Notes: generated by a model from the sequence alone, not told the origin. A DNA stretch of 64,000 nucleotides from CAG-1782 sp964418255 (GCA_964418255.1 CAYQKV010000008.1:30882-94881), one strand, 5' to 3'. Counted from the stretch's first letter, positions 35,077 through 44,236 are shown. A program made the numbers and translations.

Positions 35077-37368
35077 TTACGCAGCTTTCGTGTAATCGAG
35101 GAATGCGTCGAACAACGCCCAAGTCGTTCCGAATACAACATAGTAATCTTTGTCGCCTTTGTTCGCTTCGGTCTTACCGTCGGTTATCGTAGTGAAGTCG
35201 GTCGTTCCGGTAATGTCGGCAGGTATAGTAGCATAGTTGCCTGCGTCGATAAATCCGATGCTTCCGCCGATTTCAACGTAACTGTCGGTAGCTTCTTTGT
35301 TGGCTTTCAATCCGATGTATCCGTTGAGACCTTCGCCCGCTTTGTATCCTGCGTAAGCGTAAATTCCACCGTCGATAATCTCGCCATAGCCTAATCCGAC
35401 TATTTTACCAACGAGTGCGGTGTTGATATAATCGGCATACTGTCCCTCGGACGGATACTGCTCGAAAGCAAATGCTACGTATTCTTTAAGAGTAGCCGCG
35501 TCATTGATTTCCGCTTCGTTATCCCAGTCGAATTCGGTTTTGCCTTCTACTTCTTTAAGAGCAGGTATCTTTATGAATTTGCTTACGAAGGTAAGTAAAC
35601 TTGCGCCTTCCTTGCTGAACAACTGAGCGCCCGCTTCCGTTCCTTCCGCATTTACAGCGTCGGTTAAAGCCGTTTTGTTAGCTTCGTAAATCGTTACGAT
35701 TTCAGCTACGATAGCTTCGATGGATTTCGCTTTTCCGTTTTCGGCAATTTTGAATTTCAGATATTTACCGATTTTGGTATCGAGAAGAACGATTACGTCG
35801 TCCATAGTGGTAGAAGCAGTTCCGCCTACTCCACCGTTAAGGATATTATAAATCGTACCCCAGATTCCAAGGCTTCCTTCTTCCTCCGCAGCATTCTTCG
35901 GAGCGGGAGTGGGTTCAACGTATTCAAGTCCGGTAAGAGCGTCAAGAATAACCGTCTTGATATTCTTGTGCATTACGGGTTCACCCTTCGCGTCAACAAC
36001 GGGTTGTTCGGTAACAGCTCCGGTTATCTCATCCTTGACTTCTTTCATCTGCTGATGGTCGGAAATAACGTAAGAGAAGGACGTAGCAGCGGGTGCGCTT
36101 GCGCCGAGCGCGGTAAACGCGTTCGTCATATCGAGATAAATGGTATCTCCGTCAAACGCCGCAACAGCCGCTTGATTAGTACCGTTGATTTTCAGTTGCG
36201 CGCTTGCAATATTGTTTTCCAACGCCGCAAATGCGCTGCTGGTGTTGATTACGAGGTCAAGCACTCCGCTTATACCTTTGTTATCGAGGTCTACTTTTAC
36301 CGAAGTATTGAGGTCTTTCGCCTGATAACCGCTGAAGCTGATGTTAGCTTCATCTTTGAGACTGAGCGTGGTGAGGTCGATGCTCAGACCGAGTTGAAGT
36401 TCGAATGCGGAAAGGTCAATTTCAATATCAATAGACTTGATAGCGTCGCCTTCATATCCCGCTTTAATGTTAAGAGCAGGAGCATATTCCGCTACTATTG
36501 CTTCACGCGTTAATCCTTCAAGGACTTCCGCATAATCGGGAAACGCTTTCGCCGCATATCCCGCTACGGTCTCTATTACGTTGTCAATCGTAGCGACTAC
36601 ATCCTCGGGAATAACTGCCCCTGGCGTAAATAAGAAACCGAGAAGTTTCTGCATATTTCCTTCATTTATAGTAAGCGTAGCGCCGTTGTCGTCACTTGTC
36701 GCCTCAATAAAATCACCTACCGCAGGAAGGAAAGAAGCAATGCCTTCTTTGAGGTCGCCGAGGTTAACGTCTCCGAGAATATTGGACGCAAACCATTCGA
36801 GGTATTCCATTCCAACCGAAGCCGCGTTCAAGATACCTTCTTCAAGATAACTGGCGTCCATCTTGATTTTGTTAGAGTCCTTTTTCGTCGTGTTGATAAG
36901 GTTCAGACCTTCGAGAAGATACAATGCGTTCTTCTGCGCGCCCAACGCGAAATAATCTTTGTCGTTTACGGAAACGCTGAGAGCAAGTTCGGGATTGGTC
37001 GCGTTTGCGTTGGCCGCGGCTCTAACTTTGAAGTTACCGCCGTTTTCTTTCGCCTGATAATATCCTCCTATCCCTAAATCGATACCGATAGAACTATCTT
37101 TCTTCACTCCCTTGAGCGCTTCGAGATACGGGGTCAGCGTATCGAGTATTTTCCCGAGTTCTTCTTCAAGCGACGCGTCGTCTTTGCCGTCACCGCCCCC
37201 GGGCATTGTTTCGCCGCACTTGTCGCACTTGCCGTCGCTGTTTGCGTCAACGTGATTGCAAGTCTTGTCTGGTTCATCAGGCTTCTTATCGCCGTTACAA
37301 GCGACCATAGCGAATACGAGCGAGACTAAGACGAGCGCGAGCAGAATTCTTAATACGTTCTTTTTCAT
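35077..37368 (-). CDS. Large lipoprotein of unknown function
   Basis: This 763-residue protein has an N-terminal signal and lipobox FAMVAC (Cys24). Next comes a short Cys-rich segment, CNHVDANSDGKCDKCGE (about 37-53), whose DANSDGKCD part resembles a calcium-binding loop and which many clostridial lipoproteins carry. A Gly/Asp linker leads to a long acidic, mostly beta domain without motifs I recognise. Alternating hydrophobic strands such as SIDIEIDLSAFELQLGLSID suggest a large amphipathic beta fold. It has its own promoter and terminator, and no neighbour points to a function. Confidence 0.8.
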   Translation of the reverse strand: MKKNVLRILLALVLVSLVFAMVACNGDKKPDEPDKTCNHVDANSDGKCDKCGETMPGGGDGKDDASLEEELGKILDTLTPYLEALKGVKKDSSIGIDLGIGGYYQAKENGGNFKVRAAANANATNPELALSVSVNDKDYFALGAQKNALYLLEGLNLINTTKKDSNKIKMDASYLEEGILNAASVGMEYLEWFASNILGDVNLGDLKEGIASFLPAVGDFIEATSDDNGATLTINEGNMQKLLGFLFTPGAVIPEDVVATIDNVIETVAGYAAKAFPDYAEVLEGLTREAIVAEYAPALNIKAGYEGDAIKSIDIEIDLSAFELQLGLSIDLTTLSLKDEANISFSGYQAKDLNTSVKVDLDNKGISGVLDLVINTSSAFAALENNIASAQLKINGTNQAAVAAFDGDTIYLDMTNAFTALGASAPAATSFSYVISDHQQMKEVKDEITGAVTEQPVVDAKGEPVMHKNIKTVILDALTGLEYVEPTPAPKNAAEEEGSLGIWGTIYNILNGGVGGTASTTMDDVIVLLDTKIGKYLKFKIAENGKAKSIEAIVAEIVTIYEANKTALTDAVNAEGTEAGAQLFSKEGASLLTFVSKFIKIPALKEVEGKTEFDWDNEAEINDAATLKEYVAFAFEQYPSEGQYADYINTALVGKIVGLGYGEIIDGGIYAYAGYKAGEGLNGYIGLKANKEATDSYVEIGGSIGFIDAGNYATIPADITGTTDFTTITDGKTEANKGDKDYYVVFGTTWALFDAFLDYTKAA

Positions 37369-37430
37369 AAAACCTCCATTTTAGATTTTGATTTGTCGGT
37401 AAAAGGGCGTACGCCCGGTTACTTACTATA

Positions 37431-37459
37431 AGAATAACATAACTCCTCGGTTCTGTCAA
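37431..37459 (-). promoter_or_regulatory. Promoter of the large lipoprotein
   Basis: On the minus strand TTGACA (37459-37454) and TATTCT (37436-37431), spacer 17. The leader contains the palindrome GGGCGTACGCCC (37405-37416). Confidence 0.75.
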
Positions 37460-37513
37460 CACCCAAAATTCTTTAAGGAGCGGGTATATCGCCACGCTTT
37501 CCGCGGATAATTC

Positions 37514-37632
37514 TCCGACCAAACGTTACGCGGAATTTTACCACAGTCATTGCATTTTGTGCATATAAAATCAAGTTTTTCGGGCTTTTCGGGAAGGTTT
37601 ACCCGGGGTCTCCGAAAAGCCGCGCTTTTCGG
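37514..37632 (+). repeat. Dispersed repeat copy with conserved hairpin
   Basis: The 35-base unit beginning TCCGACCAAACGTTACGCGG (37514-37548) is followed by TTTTGTGC, ATAAAATCAAGTTTTT and a hairpin CCGAAAAGC (37612-37620) with GCTTTTCGG (37624-37632). The same order appears at 15671-15793. Together with the terminator it fills the space between the large lipoprotein promoter and mtnN; no gene is visible here. Confidence 0.75.
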
Positions 37633-37643
37633 GGGATAAAAAA

Positions 37644-37680
37644 AGACCGCGTCTTGAAAACAAGGGTAGCGGTCTCTTTT
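37644..37680 (-). terminator. Terminator of the polyamine operon
   Basis: On the minus strand AGACCGCT pairs with GCGGTCT, followed by TTTTTTTATCC. It lies 36 bases after the mtnN stop. Confidence 0.75.
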
Positions 37681-37715
37681 CCTTTCCTTAAAATGTAGGT
37701 TAAAGTTGGTTTTTG

Positions 37716-38396
37716 TTATACGCGGCTATCGGAAACGGCTTTAATGCCCGAAACGACTGCTTCGGCAAGAATTTTCGCGGCTTTATCCGTCGTCTTTTCG
37801 AAATCCAGTTCCGCGCCCTCTCCCGCGCCGTCCGATATGCATCTCAAAGCTACGTACGGGGTGTCGGTAATGTACGCAATCTGCGCTATTGCGCCACTTT
37901 CCATATCGCACGCTCCCGCCCCAAACGTTTCCGTAATAAACTTTTGAGTTTTTTCGTCCGCGACGAACCTGTCTCCGCACGCAAGAACGGTTTTTTTCGC
38001 GCCCGTAGCCGTTACGAATATTTCCGTCAACTCTTCGTCCGCGTCGAAAAATACTTTGTTTACCGTGCTGACGAACCCTATCGGGTCGCCGAGGGCGGTC
38101 GTATCCGAATCGTACTGCACGGCTTTTTCCGCGGCTACGAGTTCGAAAATATTATGTTTTCCCAGCCCGCCGCTCACGCCCGTGCTTATCAGATACTCGG
38201 GCGCAAACTCCCTTATGAGGATAGCCGCGGCGTACGCGGCGTTTACCTTGCCTATCCCGCTTTTAACCGCTACGCACTCCGTTCCGTCTATCGAAAATCT
38301 GTAAAACTCTTTGCCGCCCGAAACCGTTTTTTCCGATTTCCTCATTCCGACAAGCGGCGCGAGTTCCTTATCCATCGCAATGATAATTCCTACCAC
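37716..38396 (-). CDS. mtnN: 5'-methylthioadenosine/S-adenosylhomocysteine nucleosidase
   Basis: This 226-residue enzyme starts with GTG behind GAGAGGGA. The N-terminal GIIIAMDKELAPL carries the catalytic Glu, STGVSGGLG the ribose/phosphate-site region, CDMESGAIAQ the substrate-binding Met-Glu pair and RCISDGAGEG the catalytic Asp. It removes adenine from methylthioadenosine and SAH. Methylthioadenosine is a by-product of spermidine synthesis, which makes sense of its place 13 bases after potD in the polyamine operon. Confidence 0.92.
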   Translation of the reverse strand: MVGIIIAMDKELAPLVGMRKSEKTVSGGKEFYRFSIDGTECVAVKSGIGKVNAAYAAAILIREFAPEYLISTGVSGGLGKHNIFELVAAEKAVQYDSDTTALGDPIGFVSTVNKVFFDADEELTEIFVTATGAKKTVLACGDRFVADEKTQKFITETFGAGACDMESGAIAQIAYITDTPYVALRCISDGAGEGAELDFEKTTDKAAKILAEAVVSGIKAVSDSRV

Positions 38397-38409
38397 TTCT
38401 TCCCTCTCG

Positions 38410-39654
38410 TTATTCGGTAACTTCTATCCACATTTCGTCGAGCGCTTCGTTGAATTCGCCCAAATCCATCATAACCGCGCATCTCGCCATAGTTTCTTCC
38501 GACGGGAACATCATTTCGAGGTACATTTCCTTGAACCCGTCGTACGTTCCGTCAAAGAAACCGTCTTCATCCGCAACCAGGTCTTCTTTATACTTGTCCG
38601 CCGCCGCTTTCACCGCGGTCGTCGAGCCTACGTAATCCATACAGTCGTACGCAACCGAAGTTTCGCAAAGATACTGTATGAAATAGTTAGCCGCTTTTTC
38701 GTTTTTGGCGTATTTCGGAATGGCAAATCCGTCAATCCACACGTTTCCGCCTTCGACAGGCACGCCGTAATACAAATCTTTGCTGCCCGCGCTGTCTCCG
38801 TTCATTATATATCCCGCGTCGCAACTCCAAAACAGCCCGAACTTCCCGTCCGCGGAGTTTCTAAGCATATCGTCCTTGCCCGAATCCACTTCGTAGTCGA
38901 AAACAAGACTTCTCTGCGCGACGAGTTGTTTTTTCGCCGCAGCTATGGTGTCCGCGTTCGCTTTCGAAAAAACGTCCGCAAGCAACGCCTTATATTCCGC
39001 GGTCGTATAATCGGTAAACCCGTTGCTCGCCGCGTAAAGAGCATTTCTCTTATCGTACAGAAGCGCGACGGTATACGCGTCTCTCGCGCTGTCTTTCATA
39101 AAGATTTTGTCCTTGTTCTGCGCGTCCCAGAACACTTCCCACGTCCCGTACTTTTGCTTTTCCGTCGCAGAAACGCCGTTTTGTCCGTCGCTCTTCGTGT
39201 TGTACATAACCCCGAGCGTTCCCCATACGTACGGCATACTGTAAGCGAATTCTTCGTCGTAAGACGCGGTTACCATTTCTTTAACCGAAGGATTTATAGC
39301 CGAATTCAGAACAGCCGCGGTCTCGTCCGACAGTTTTTTGAGCAACCCTTCGCCCTTCATTCTCTGCAACATATAGTCCGACGGACAGATTAAGTCGTAG
39401 TCGTCTTTTTTTCGCGCTATCCAGGTATAAAGGTTCTCGTTCGTATCGAACTCCTTATAGTCGATTCTGACATCCTCGCCCGTTTTTTCCTTGTACCAGC
39501 CGACGAACCCTTGATAAATTTCCTTCGACATATATTCGCCCCAGTTGGCTATACGCAAGGTGTTTTCACGGTTAGCCGAGCACCCCGCAAGCACGCCGAG
39601 AAGGGTTCCCGCCACCGCGATTAACGCAACGAACGCAATGATTTTCTTTTTCAT
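38410..39654 (-). CDS. potD: Spermidine/putrescine ABC transporter substrate-binding lipoprotein
   Basis: This 414-residue protein has a signal and lipobox LGVLAGC (about residue 25) and then the bacterial periplasmic-binding-protein type 2 fold. NTLRIANWGEYMSKEIYQGF and DLICPSDYMLQRM are typical of PotD, and MPYVWGTLGVMYN is conserved. As a lipoprotein it should capture polyamine at the outer face of the membrane. It overlaps potC by 4 bases (ATGA). The specific polyamine cannot be told. Confidence 0.9.
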   Translation of the reverse strand: MKKKIIAFVALIAVAGTLLGVLAGCSANRENTLRIANWGEYMSKEIYQGFVGWYKEKTGEDVRIDYKEFDTNENLYTWIARKKDDYDLICPSDYMLQRMKGEGLLKKLSDETAAVLNSAINPSVKEMVTASYDEEFAYSMPYVWGTLGVMYNTKSDGQNGVSATEKQKYGTWEVFWDAQNKDKIFMKDSARDAYTVALLYDKRNALYAASNGFTDYTTAEYKALLADVFSKANADTIAAAKKQLVAQRSLVFDYEVDSGKDDMLRNSADGKFGLFWSCDAGYIMNGDSAGSKDLYYGVPVEGGNVWIDGFAIPKYAKNEKAANYFIQYLCETSVAYDCMDYVGSTTAVKAAADKYKEDLVADEDGFFDGTYDGFKEMYLEMMFPSEETMARCAVMMDLGEFNEALDEMWIEVTE

Positions 39655-40478
39655 TTTATTACCTCTCCTATTGATTTTTCGATTTTGTTTTTCTTTTTCT
39701 CCGCTCGCCTCGAAGCGACGTTTATCGCCGCAAGCACCGCCATTACCGCCGCCATAATAAGCACGGACAACGCGCGCAAAACAGGCATTATTCCCTTTAT
39801 CCTCAGTTTGTTGTAAAGATACCTCGGGATGGTGTCGATACTGCTGCTTACGAGCGTGGAAATGGTGAAGTCGTCAAGGCTTATCGTAAACGCGAGCGCA
39901 AACCCCGCGATTATCCCGGGTAGAAGTTGCGGCAGAATGACCGTCACTATCGCCCTGAGCGGCGAAGCCCCTAAGTCGAGCCCCGCTTCGTACACGTTCG
40001 GGTTGAGCTGACTGAGCCTCGGCAACACGCTCATAACAACGTACGGCGTGCAAATTACCGTATGCGCCAGAATAAGCGTTACGAATTCGTTGGGAATTAC
40101 GATAACGAATAAAAACAGCAACATAAACCCTACCGCGGTGACGATGTCCGCGTTTACCATAGTAATCTGATTTACGCCTTCCATAATCATTTTCGGCGCT
40201 TTTTTAAGATGATGTATTCCTATGCTTGCCATCGTTCCCAGCACTACGGCGAACGCGGAAGCGCAAAGCCCCACGATTATCGTATTTTTAAGCGCGCCCA
40301 TTATCTGCGAATCGTTGAATAAATCCTTGTAAAGTTGCAAACTGAACCCGTTCCACACGCCTATCGTCGTCGAATCGGTAAAGGAATAAACGGTAAGTAT
40401 CGCCACGGGCAGGTAAGTAATTACTATCATAACCGCGATAAAAACCGCGCTTAGTATAACGCTTTTTTTGCCGTTCAC
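39651..40478 (-). CDS. potC: Spermidine/putrescine ABC transporter permease
   Basis: This 275-residue inner-membrane permease has about six hydrophobic segments. It has the binding-protein-dependent signature EAGLDLGASPLRAIVTVILP (about 165-184), the EAA loop that contacts PotA. The IPRYLYNKLRIKG segment fits PotC. It overlaps potB and potD by 4 bases each. Confidence 0.92.
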   Translation of the reverse strand: MNGKKSVILSAVFIAVMIVITYLPVAILTVYSFTDSTTIGVWNGFSLQLYKDLFNDSQIMGALKNTIIVGLCASAFAVVLGTMASIGIHHLKKAPKMIMEGVNQITMVNADIVTAVGFMLLFLFVIVIPNEFVTLILAHTVICTPYVVMSVLPRLSQLNPNVYEAGLDLGASPLRAIVTVILPQLLPGIIAGFALAFTISLDDFTISTLVSSSIDTIPRYLYNKLRIKGIMPVLRALSVLIMAAVMAVLAAINVASRRAEKKKNKIEKSIGEVIK

Positions 40479-41296
40479 GCTATCGTCCCTCCTTTGTTTA
40501 CGGATTTGCCGCGCGTAATAAGATTAGATATTACCGTGGACAACAGTATGAGCACGAGAAGAACCAGCGCGAGCGCGCTTCCCGAATTGTAATATCCTTT
40601 TTCAAAATACGTGTACACGATATTTCCGAACAGTTTGCCGTCCATAAACGCGGCGTTTCCTCCGTCTTTGCCGAGTATGTCGTACACGGCGAACGAGGAA
40701 ACGGTAGGCATAAATACCATAAGCACCCCGCTTACTATCCCGGGTACGGACAAGGGAAGACGCACTTTGATAAACGTTTCTATCGGCGAAGCTCCGAGGT
40801 CCGCGCTCGCTTCCAGCACCCCTTTATCCATATCTGTAAGGATAGTGTATATAGGCAACAGCATAAACGGGAAAAAGTCGTACACCATACCGACGAGCGT
40901 AAGGAAAAATCCCCTCTCTATACCGACTACGTCTCCGAAAAAGAGTTTTACCGCATAAATTCTGAGCAAAGAGTTTATCCACATCGGCATTATAAAGACA
41001 AGCAACAGCACCGTCCTTCTGCTCGCTTTGATTTTCGTAAGCGCAAGAGCGGTAGGATACGCGAGCGCGAGACAGATTACCGTGGTAAGAAACGCGATAA
41101 TAAGACTTCTCGCCATCGTTATCCATATTCCGCTGTCCCCGAGCCTCGTGAAATTTTCCAAGGAAAACCCGCCGTTTCTATCGGTAAACGCATAAATAAG
41201 TATGAGAATAAGGGGTATGATTACGAAAATCACGCTTACCGCCATATACGGAAAAGCAAGGTACCCTCTGTGAAATTTAATCGACGGTTTCTTCAT
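40475..41296 (-). CDS. potB: Spermidine/putrescine ABC transporter permease
   Basis: This 273-residue permease has about six membrane segments and the EAA loop LEASADLGASPIETFIKVRL (about 158-177). It pairs with PotC to form the channel. The start overlaps potA by 20 bases and the stop overlaps potC by 4. Confidence 0.92.
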   Translation of the reverse strand: MKKPSIKFHRGYLAFPYMAVSVIFVIIPLILILIYAFTDRNGGFSLENFTRLGDSGIWITMARSLIIAFLTTVICLALAYPTALALTKIKASRRTVLLLVFIMPMWINSLLRIYAVKLFFGDVVGIERGFFLTLVGMVYDFFPFMLLPIYTILTDMDKGVLEASADLGASPIETFIKVRLPLSVPGIVSGVLMVFMPTVSSFAVYDILGKDGGNAAFMDGKLFGNIVYTYFEKGYYNSGSALALVLLVLILLSTVISNLITRGKSVNKGGTIA

Positions 41297-42698
41297 TTTC
41301 TTCCTCTGCTCTCTCCACGACGATTTTCGCCTTGTCTATCTTAACGCCTACGCGGTCGTTTATATCCCATTCGTCCTGCGTGTCGATATAAAAATCTTCG
41401 TCGGTGTCCGTGTATATCTGCACCTGATAATAGTTCCCTTTATATAAGGATTGCGTTACGTTCGCTCCGATAACTCCGTCCTCTTCGTCGTCGGTAAGCG
41501 TTATCGCGTCGAACCCGACTTTGATTTTCACGCGCGCGCCTTTTTCCAACCCGTCGTTGTTGTCGAACGCGAACTCCCCGCCGCAGAAATAAACCGTCTC
41601 TTCCGACGTGACCTCTCCGTAAAATTCGTTGACCGAACGCAGTTTCTTCATTATGTGTATTCCGTTCGGCTTAATCCCCAGTCTTACGTCCGAACCGATT
41701 TTCTGCTCCTTCGTCGACTGAACGGTAAATTCGTACCCGTTCGCTTCGATTTCCATTTCGTAGTACGTCCCTTTGAATACCGAACGCAGAACCTTTCCCG
41801 CAAACTGTCCTTTTTCGCCGTCGGGCGCGTATACGCTTATATCTTCGGGACGGATAACGAGGTCGACTTTTTCGTTCTTTTCAAACCCTTTGTCCAGACA
41901 GTCGAGTTCCTCTCCGAGGAAGGCGACGCGATAGTCGCGCGGCATAACCCCGCTTATTATGTTGCTCTCTCCTATGAAGTTCGCAACGAACGCGTTGCTC
42001 GGCTCGTCGTATACTTTCTGCGGCGTCCCTATCTGCTGAATAACGCCGTCGTTCATAACTACCACCACGTCGCTCATCGTAAGCGCCTCTTCCTGGTCGT
42101 GCGTAACGTAGATAAACGTTATTCCGAGACGGTTGTGCATAGAAATAAGCTCGCTCTGCATCTCTTTACGCATTTTGAGGTCGAGCGCGCCAAGAGGTTC
42201 GTCGAGAAGAAGAACCGACGGTTCGCACACCAACGCGCGCGCAATCGCAACTCTCTGTTGCTGTCCGCCCGAAAGACTCGTCACGTTTCTGTGTTCGTAT
42301 CCTTCGAGATTGACGAGTTTGAGCGCGGCGGTCACTTTCTCTTTTATCGTCGCTTTATCGAGTTTCTTTATTTTAAGCCCGTACGCTACGTTCTTGAATA
42401 CGTTGAGATGCGGAAACAGCGCGTAACGCTGGAAAACCGTGTTGACGGGACGTTTGTAAGGAGGCACGCCCGTCACGTCCTCGCCGCCGATAAGAACTTT
42501 GCCCTTCGTAGGCTGTTCGAACCCGGCGATTATGCGTAAAAGCGTCGTCTTGCCGCACCCGCTCGGTCCGAGCAACGTCACAAATTGACCCTTTCTGATA
42601 CCCAAATTCAAGTCGTCGATAACCGTAACGCCGTCAAAAACTTTGGTAATGCCGTTTACTTCGATAATCTTTTCTATCTTTTTCTGTACAACGCCCAC
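41277..42698 (-). CDS. potA: Spermidine/putrescine ABC transporter ATP-binding protein, extended
   Basis: This 473-residue protein starts with GTG behind AGAGG. The ATPase domain (about 1-245) has GPSGCGKT (44-51), LSGGQQQRVAIARAL (the signature) and LLLDEPLGALD (Walker B). After it come two TOBE-like beta domains: one with LVIRPEDISVYAPDGEKG and one ending near 465. A usual PotA has about 370 residues, so there are roughly 100 extra in this C-terminal regulatory part. It is the first transporter gene of the operon. Confidence 0.9.
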   Translation of the reverse strand: MGVVQKKIEKIIEVNGITKVFDGVTVIDDLNLGIRKGQFVTLLGPSGCGKTTLLRIIAGFEQPTKGKVLIGGEDVTGVPPYKRPVNTVFQRYALFPHLNVFKNVAYGLKIKKLDKATIKEKVTAALKLVNLEGYEHRNVTSLSGGQQQRVAIARALVCEPSVLLLDEPLGALDLKMRKEMQSELISMHNRLGITFIYVTHDQEEALTMSDVVVVMNDGVIQQIGTPQKVYDEPSNAFVANFIGESNIISGVMPRDYRVAFLGEELDCLDKGFEKNEKVDLVIRPEDISVYAPDGEKGQFAGKVLRSVFKGTYYEMEIEANGYEFTVQSTKEQKIGSDVRLGIKPNGIHIMKKLRSVNEFYGEVTSEETVYFCGGEFAFDNNDGLEKGARVKIKVGFDAITLTDDEEDGVIGANVTQSLYKGNYYQVQIYTDTDEDFYIDTQDEWDINDRVGVKIDKAKIVVERAEEENEETVD

Positions 42699-42719
42699 TT
42701 GTCTTTACCTCTTCATTCG

Positions 42720-43253
42720 TTAAAAGTTGGGCGGACACGAAATCCACAAAACCGTAGCCTTTTCGTCGGTTACGTTTTCTATGGAATGTTTTCTGTCCGC
42801 TTTGAAATAAAACGTTTCTCCTTTTTCCGCGACGAAACATTTTTTACCTACGGTAAGTTTGATTTTGCCCGTCACGACGAACCCGAACTCTTCGCCTTCG
42901 TGCGGCATATCGGTTTCCTTTGCCCCTTTCTCCAACAGGTCGAGCATAATAGGTTCCATCGCGTTTTTTTGCGCCGACGGAACAAGCCAGGTCGTCACGC
43001 TGTCCCCGTAATCCTTGCTGAAATAATCTTCTTTGCGGAAAACGAGCGGCTCGCTCTCTTCGTTTTGGAAAAATTCGCCGAGATTGCTCCCGAGTACGAC
43101 GAGTATATCGTTAAGCGTGTCAATGGACGGATTGACGACGTCGTTTTCGAGCTGACTGATAAACCCTTTGGTAAGCTCGCACCTGTCCGCAAGTTCTTCT
43201 TGCGTAAGGTTGCTTTTCAGTCTTAAAGCCTTAACTTTTATCCCTATTTCCAT
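42720..43253 (-). CDS. HTH-XRE/cupin transcriptional regulator of polyamine uptake
   Basis: This 177-residue protein has an N-terminal helix-turn-helix (about 6-60, with LTQEELADRCELTKGFISQL) and a C-terminal cupin barrel (about 100-177, with HEGEEFGFVVTGKIKLTVG and the H/E pattern of a ligand pocket). This is the architecture of PuuR and other polyamine-responsive repressors. It is first in the pot operon with an AAGAGG-type spacing before potA, so it probably regulates its own operon through the inverted repeats at 43272 and 43325. Ligand identity is inferred from the operon. Confidence 0.88.
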   Translation of the reverse strand: MEIGIKVKALRLKSNLTQEELADRCELTKGFISQLENDVVNPSIDTLNDILVVLGSNLGEFFQNEESEPLVFRKEDYFSKDYGDSVTTWLVPSAQKNAMEPIMLDLLEKGAKETDMPHEGEEFGFVVTGKIKLTVGKKCFVAEKGETFYFKADRKHSIENVTDEKATVLWISCPPNF

Positions 43254-43271
43254 TTTTTCTCCGATTTTTTA

Positions 43272-43288
43272 GTTTAGTATATATAAAC
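43272..43288. promoter_or_regulatory. Probable operator 1 of the pot operon
   Basis: GTTTA, seven bases, TAAAC: a perfect inverted repeat with one more complementary pair outside. It lies in the leader, about 19 bases before the regulator start at 43253. Confidence 0.6.
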
Positions 43289-43324
43289 TTCTCGTTTTCA
43301 AACTCTAATTGCACTAAATTAAAA

Positions 43325-43341
43325 GTTTATTTTTCCTAAAC
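43325..43341. promoter_or_regulatory. Probable operator 2 of the pot operon
   Basis: GTTTA, seven bases, TAAAC, the same half-sites and spacing as at 43272-43288. It overlaps the expected transcription start, immediately downstream of the -10 box, a typical position for a repressor. Confidence 0.6.
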
Positions 43342-43350
43342 ACAAAAGCA

Positions 43351-43379
43351 ATTATATAAAATGCGAATTTGCTTGTCAA
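43351..43379 (-). promoter_or_regulatory. Consensus promoter of the polyamine operon
   Basis: On the minus strand TTGACA (43379-43374) and TATAAT (43356-43351) with a 17-base spacer. Confidence 0.85.
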
Positions 43380-43610
43380 TCATTTGATAAATATTCGTAG
43401 AAAAATGTAGAGAAAAAATGGTAAAAATAAACCCAAAAGCGATTGACGTTTTACAATTTCTTCAACCGCTTTTCCGAACCCGTTATGCCCGAAAAACTGT
43501 CATCATTGACACACGCTTTAATCGTAAAAAAACGCAAGCGGTTTCTTTTCTCATAAAACATTTCATTAAACTATAACAATTTGACGCGCGCGCTAAGCGT
43601 AAGTCAATAT
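43380..43610. other. Gene-poor stretch upstream of the polyamine operon
   Basis: AT-rich spacer between the pot promoter and a terminator at 43611. It holds only short open frames on each strand (52 codons plus, 36 codons minus) with no convincing ribosome site. I see no RNA fold or promoter that I can support. Confidence 0.4.
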
Positions 43611-43640
43611 AAAAAGACGGGCGCTATCGCCTGTCTTTTT
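43611..43640 (-). terminator. Terminator after the SHOCT remnant
   Basis: AAAAAGACGGGCG pairs with CGCCTGTCTTTTT (one G-T pair) around CTAT. T-runs on both sides make it potentially bidirectional. Confidence 0.75.
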
Positions 43641-43661
43641 CGTTCTTTTATAAACGTTAAA

Positions 43662-43859
43662 TTATAACCAAAGTTGTCTGCGAATTTTTGACTTTTGTTC
43701 ATCAAACTCTTTGCGCGTAATCAGACCGCTGTCGTATAAAAGTCTGTAATCGCGCAATGTTTTTGCGGTTACAGCGTGCCCGATATTTTCACTTTGATTA
43801 TGCTTGCAGATATATTCGATATTTCCATTGACGAACTGATAGGACGTTACGACTCTTAG
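43662..43859 (-). pseudogene. Remnant of a SHOCT-domain protein
   Basis: An open frame of 65 codons has no usable start codon before its last 31 residues. Its end reads LRDYRLLYDSGLITRKEF followed by DEQKSKIRRQ, which fits the short C-terminal (SHOCT) oligomerisation domain found at the end of many bacterial proteins (pattern L-x-x-L-x-D-x-G-x-I-T-x-x-E-F). A terminator follows 20 bases after the stop, as for a real gene. The upstream part is interrupted by a stop at 43860, so I read this as the 3' end of a decayed gene. Confidence 0.55.
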
Positions 43860-43951
43860 TCATAACGGTCACTGTAAAATTACAATTTTATTCTTAAACA
43901 AACAAAACGACTGCGAGAGTTATTTCCCTAAATCGGTAACCTAAATCCTTT

Positions 43952-44236
43952 CTAAACGTCGCTCGAAGTGTCGGCATATTCTTTGTTTTCCACTTTTCCC
44001 GTTATGCCGTTCTTTTCGAAAAAACCGATAACTCCGTTTCCTACGGAAAACTTTGCCGTAAGAACTTTTACCAAGTCTTCCTCGTTATCTACGTTCAATT
44101 TCATCGCGAGAAAATCGGTTTGTTCTCTATCTACCCTGTAATCGTAACTATGGACGGCGTTCCCCGCATAAAGTTCGACGTGTGCGACAAGTTCGCCGTT
44201 TTCTATAAAAAACTCGCTATACCCGTCCATACTCAT
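43952..44236 (-). CDS. Small hypothetical protein after the protease gene
   Basis: This 94-residue acidic protein starts at an ATG that overlaps the protease stop (ATGA), so it is translationally coupled. It has no signal peptide, membrane segment or Cys. Its sequence (EFFIENGELVAHVELYAG, then NNED-like charged runs) predicts a small alpha/beta domain. I do not recognise the family. Coupling suggests it serves the protease or the DUF1508 protein, for instance as a cytosolic accessory. Confidence 0.65.
   Translation of the reverse strand: MSMDGYSEFFIENGELVAHVELYAGNAVHSYDYRVDREQTDFLAMKLNVDNEEDLVKVLTAKFSVGNGVIGFFEKNGITGKVENKEYADTSSDV

Noticed and set aside
43418..43576. A 52-codon plus-strand frame between the pot promoter and the terminator
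   Set aside because: No clear ribosome site or promoter, and an equally plausible short frame lies on the other strand; insufficient support for a gene.
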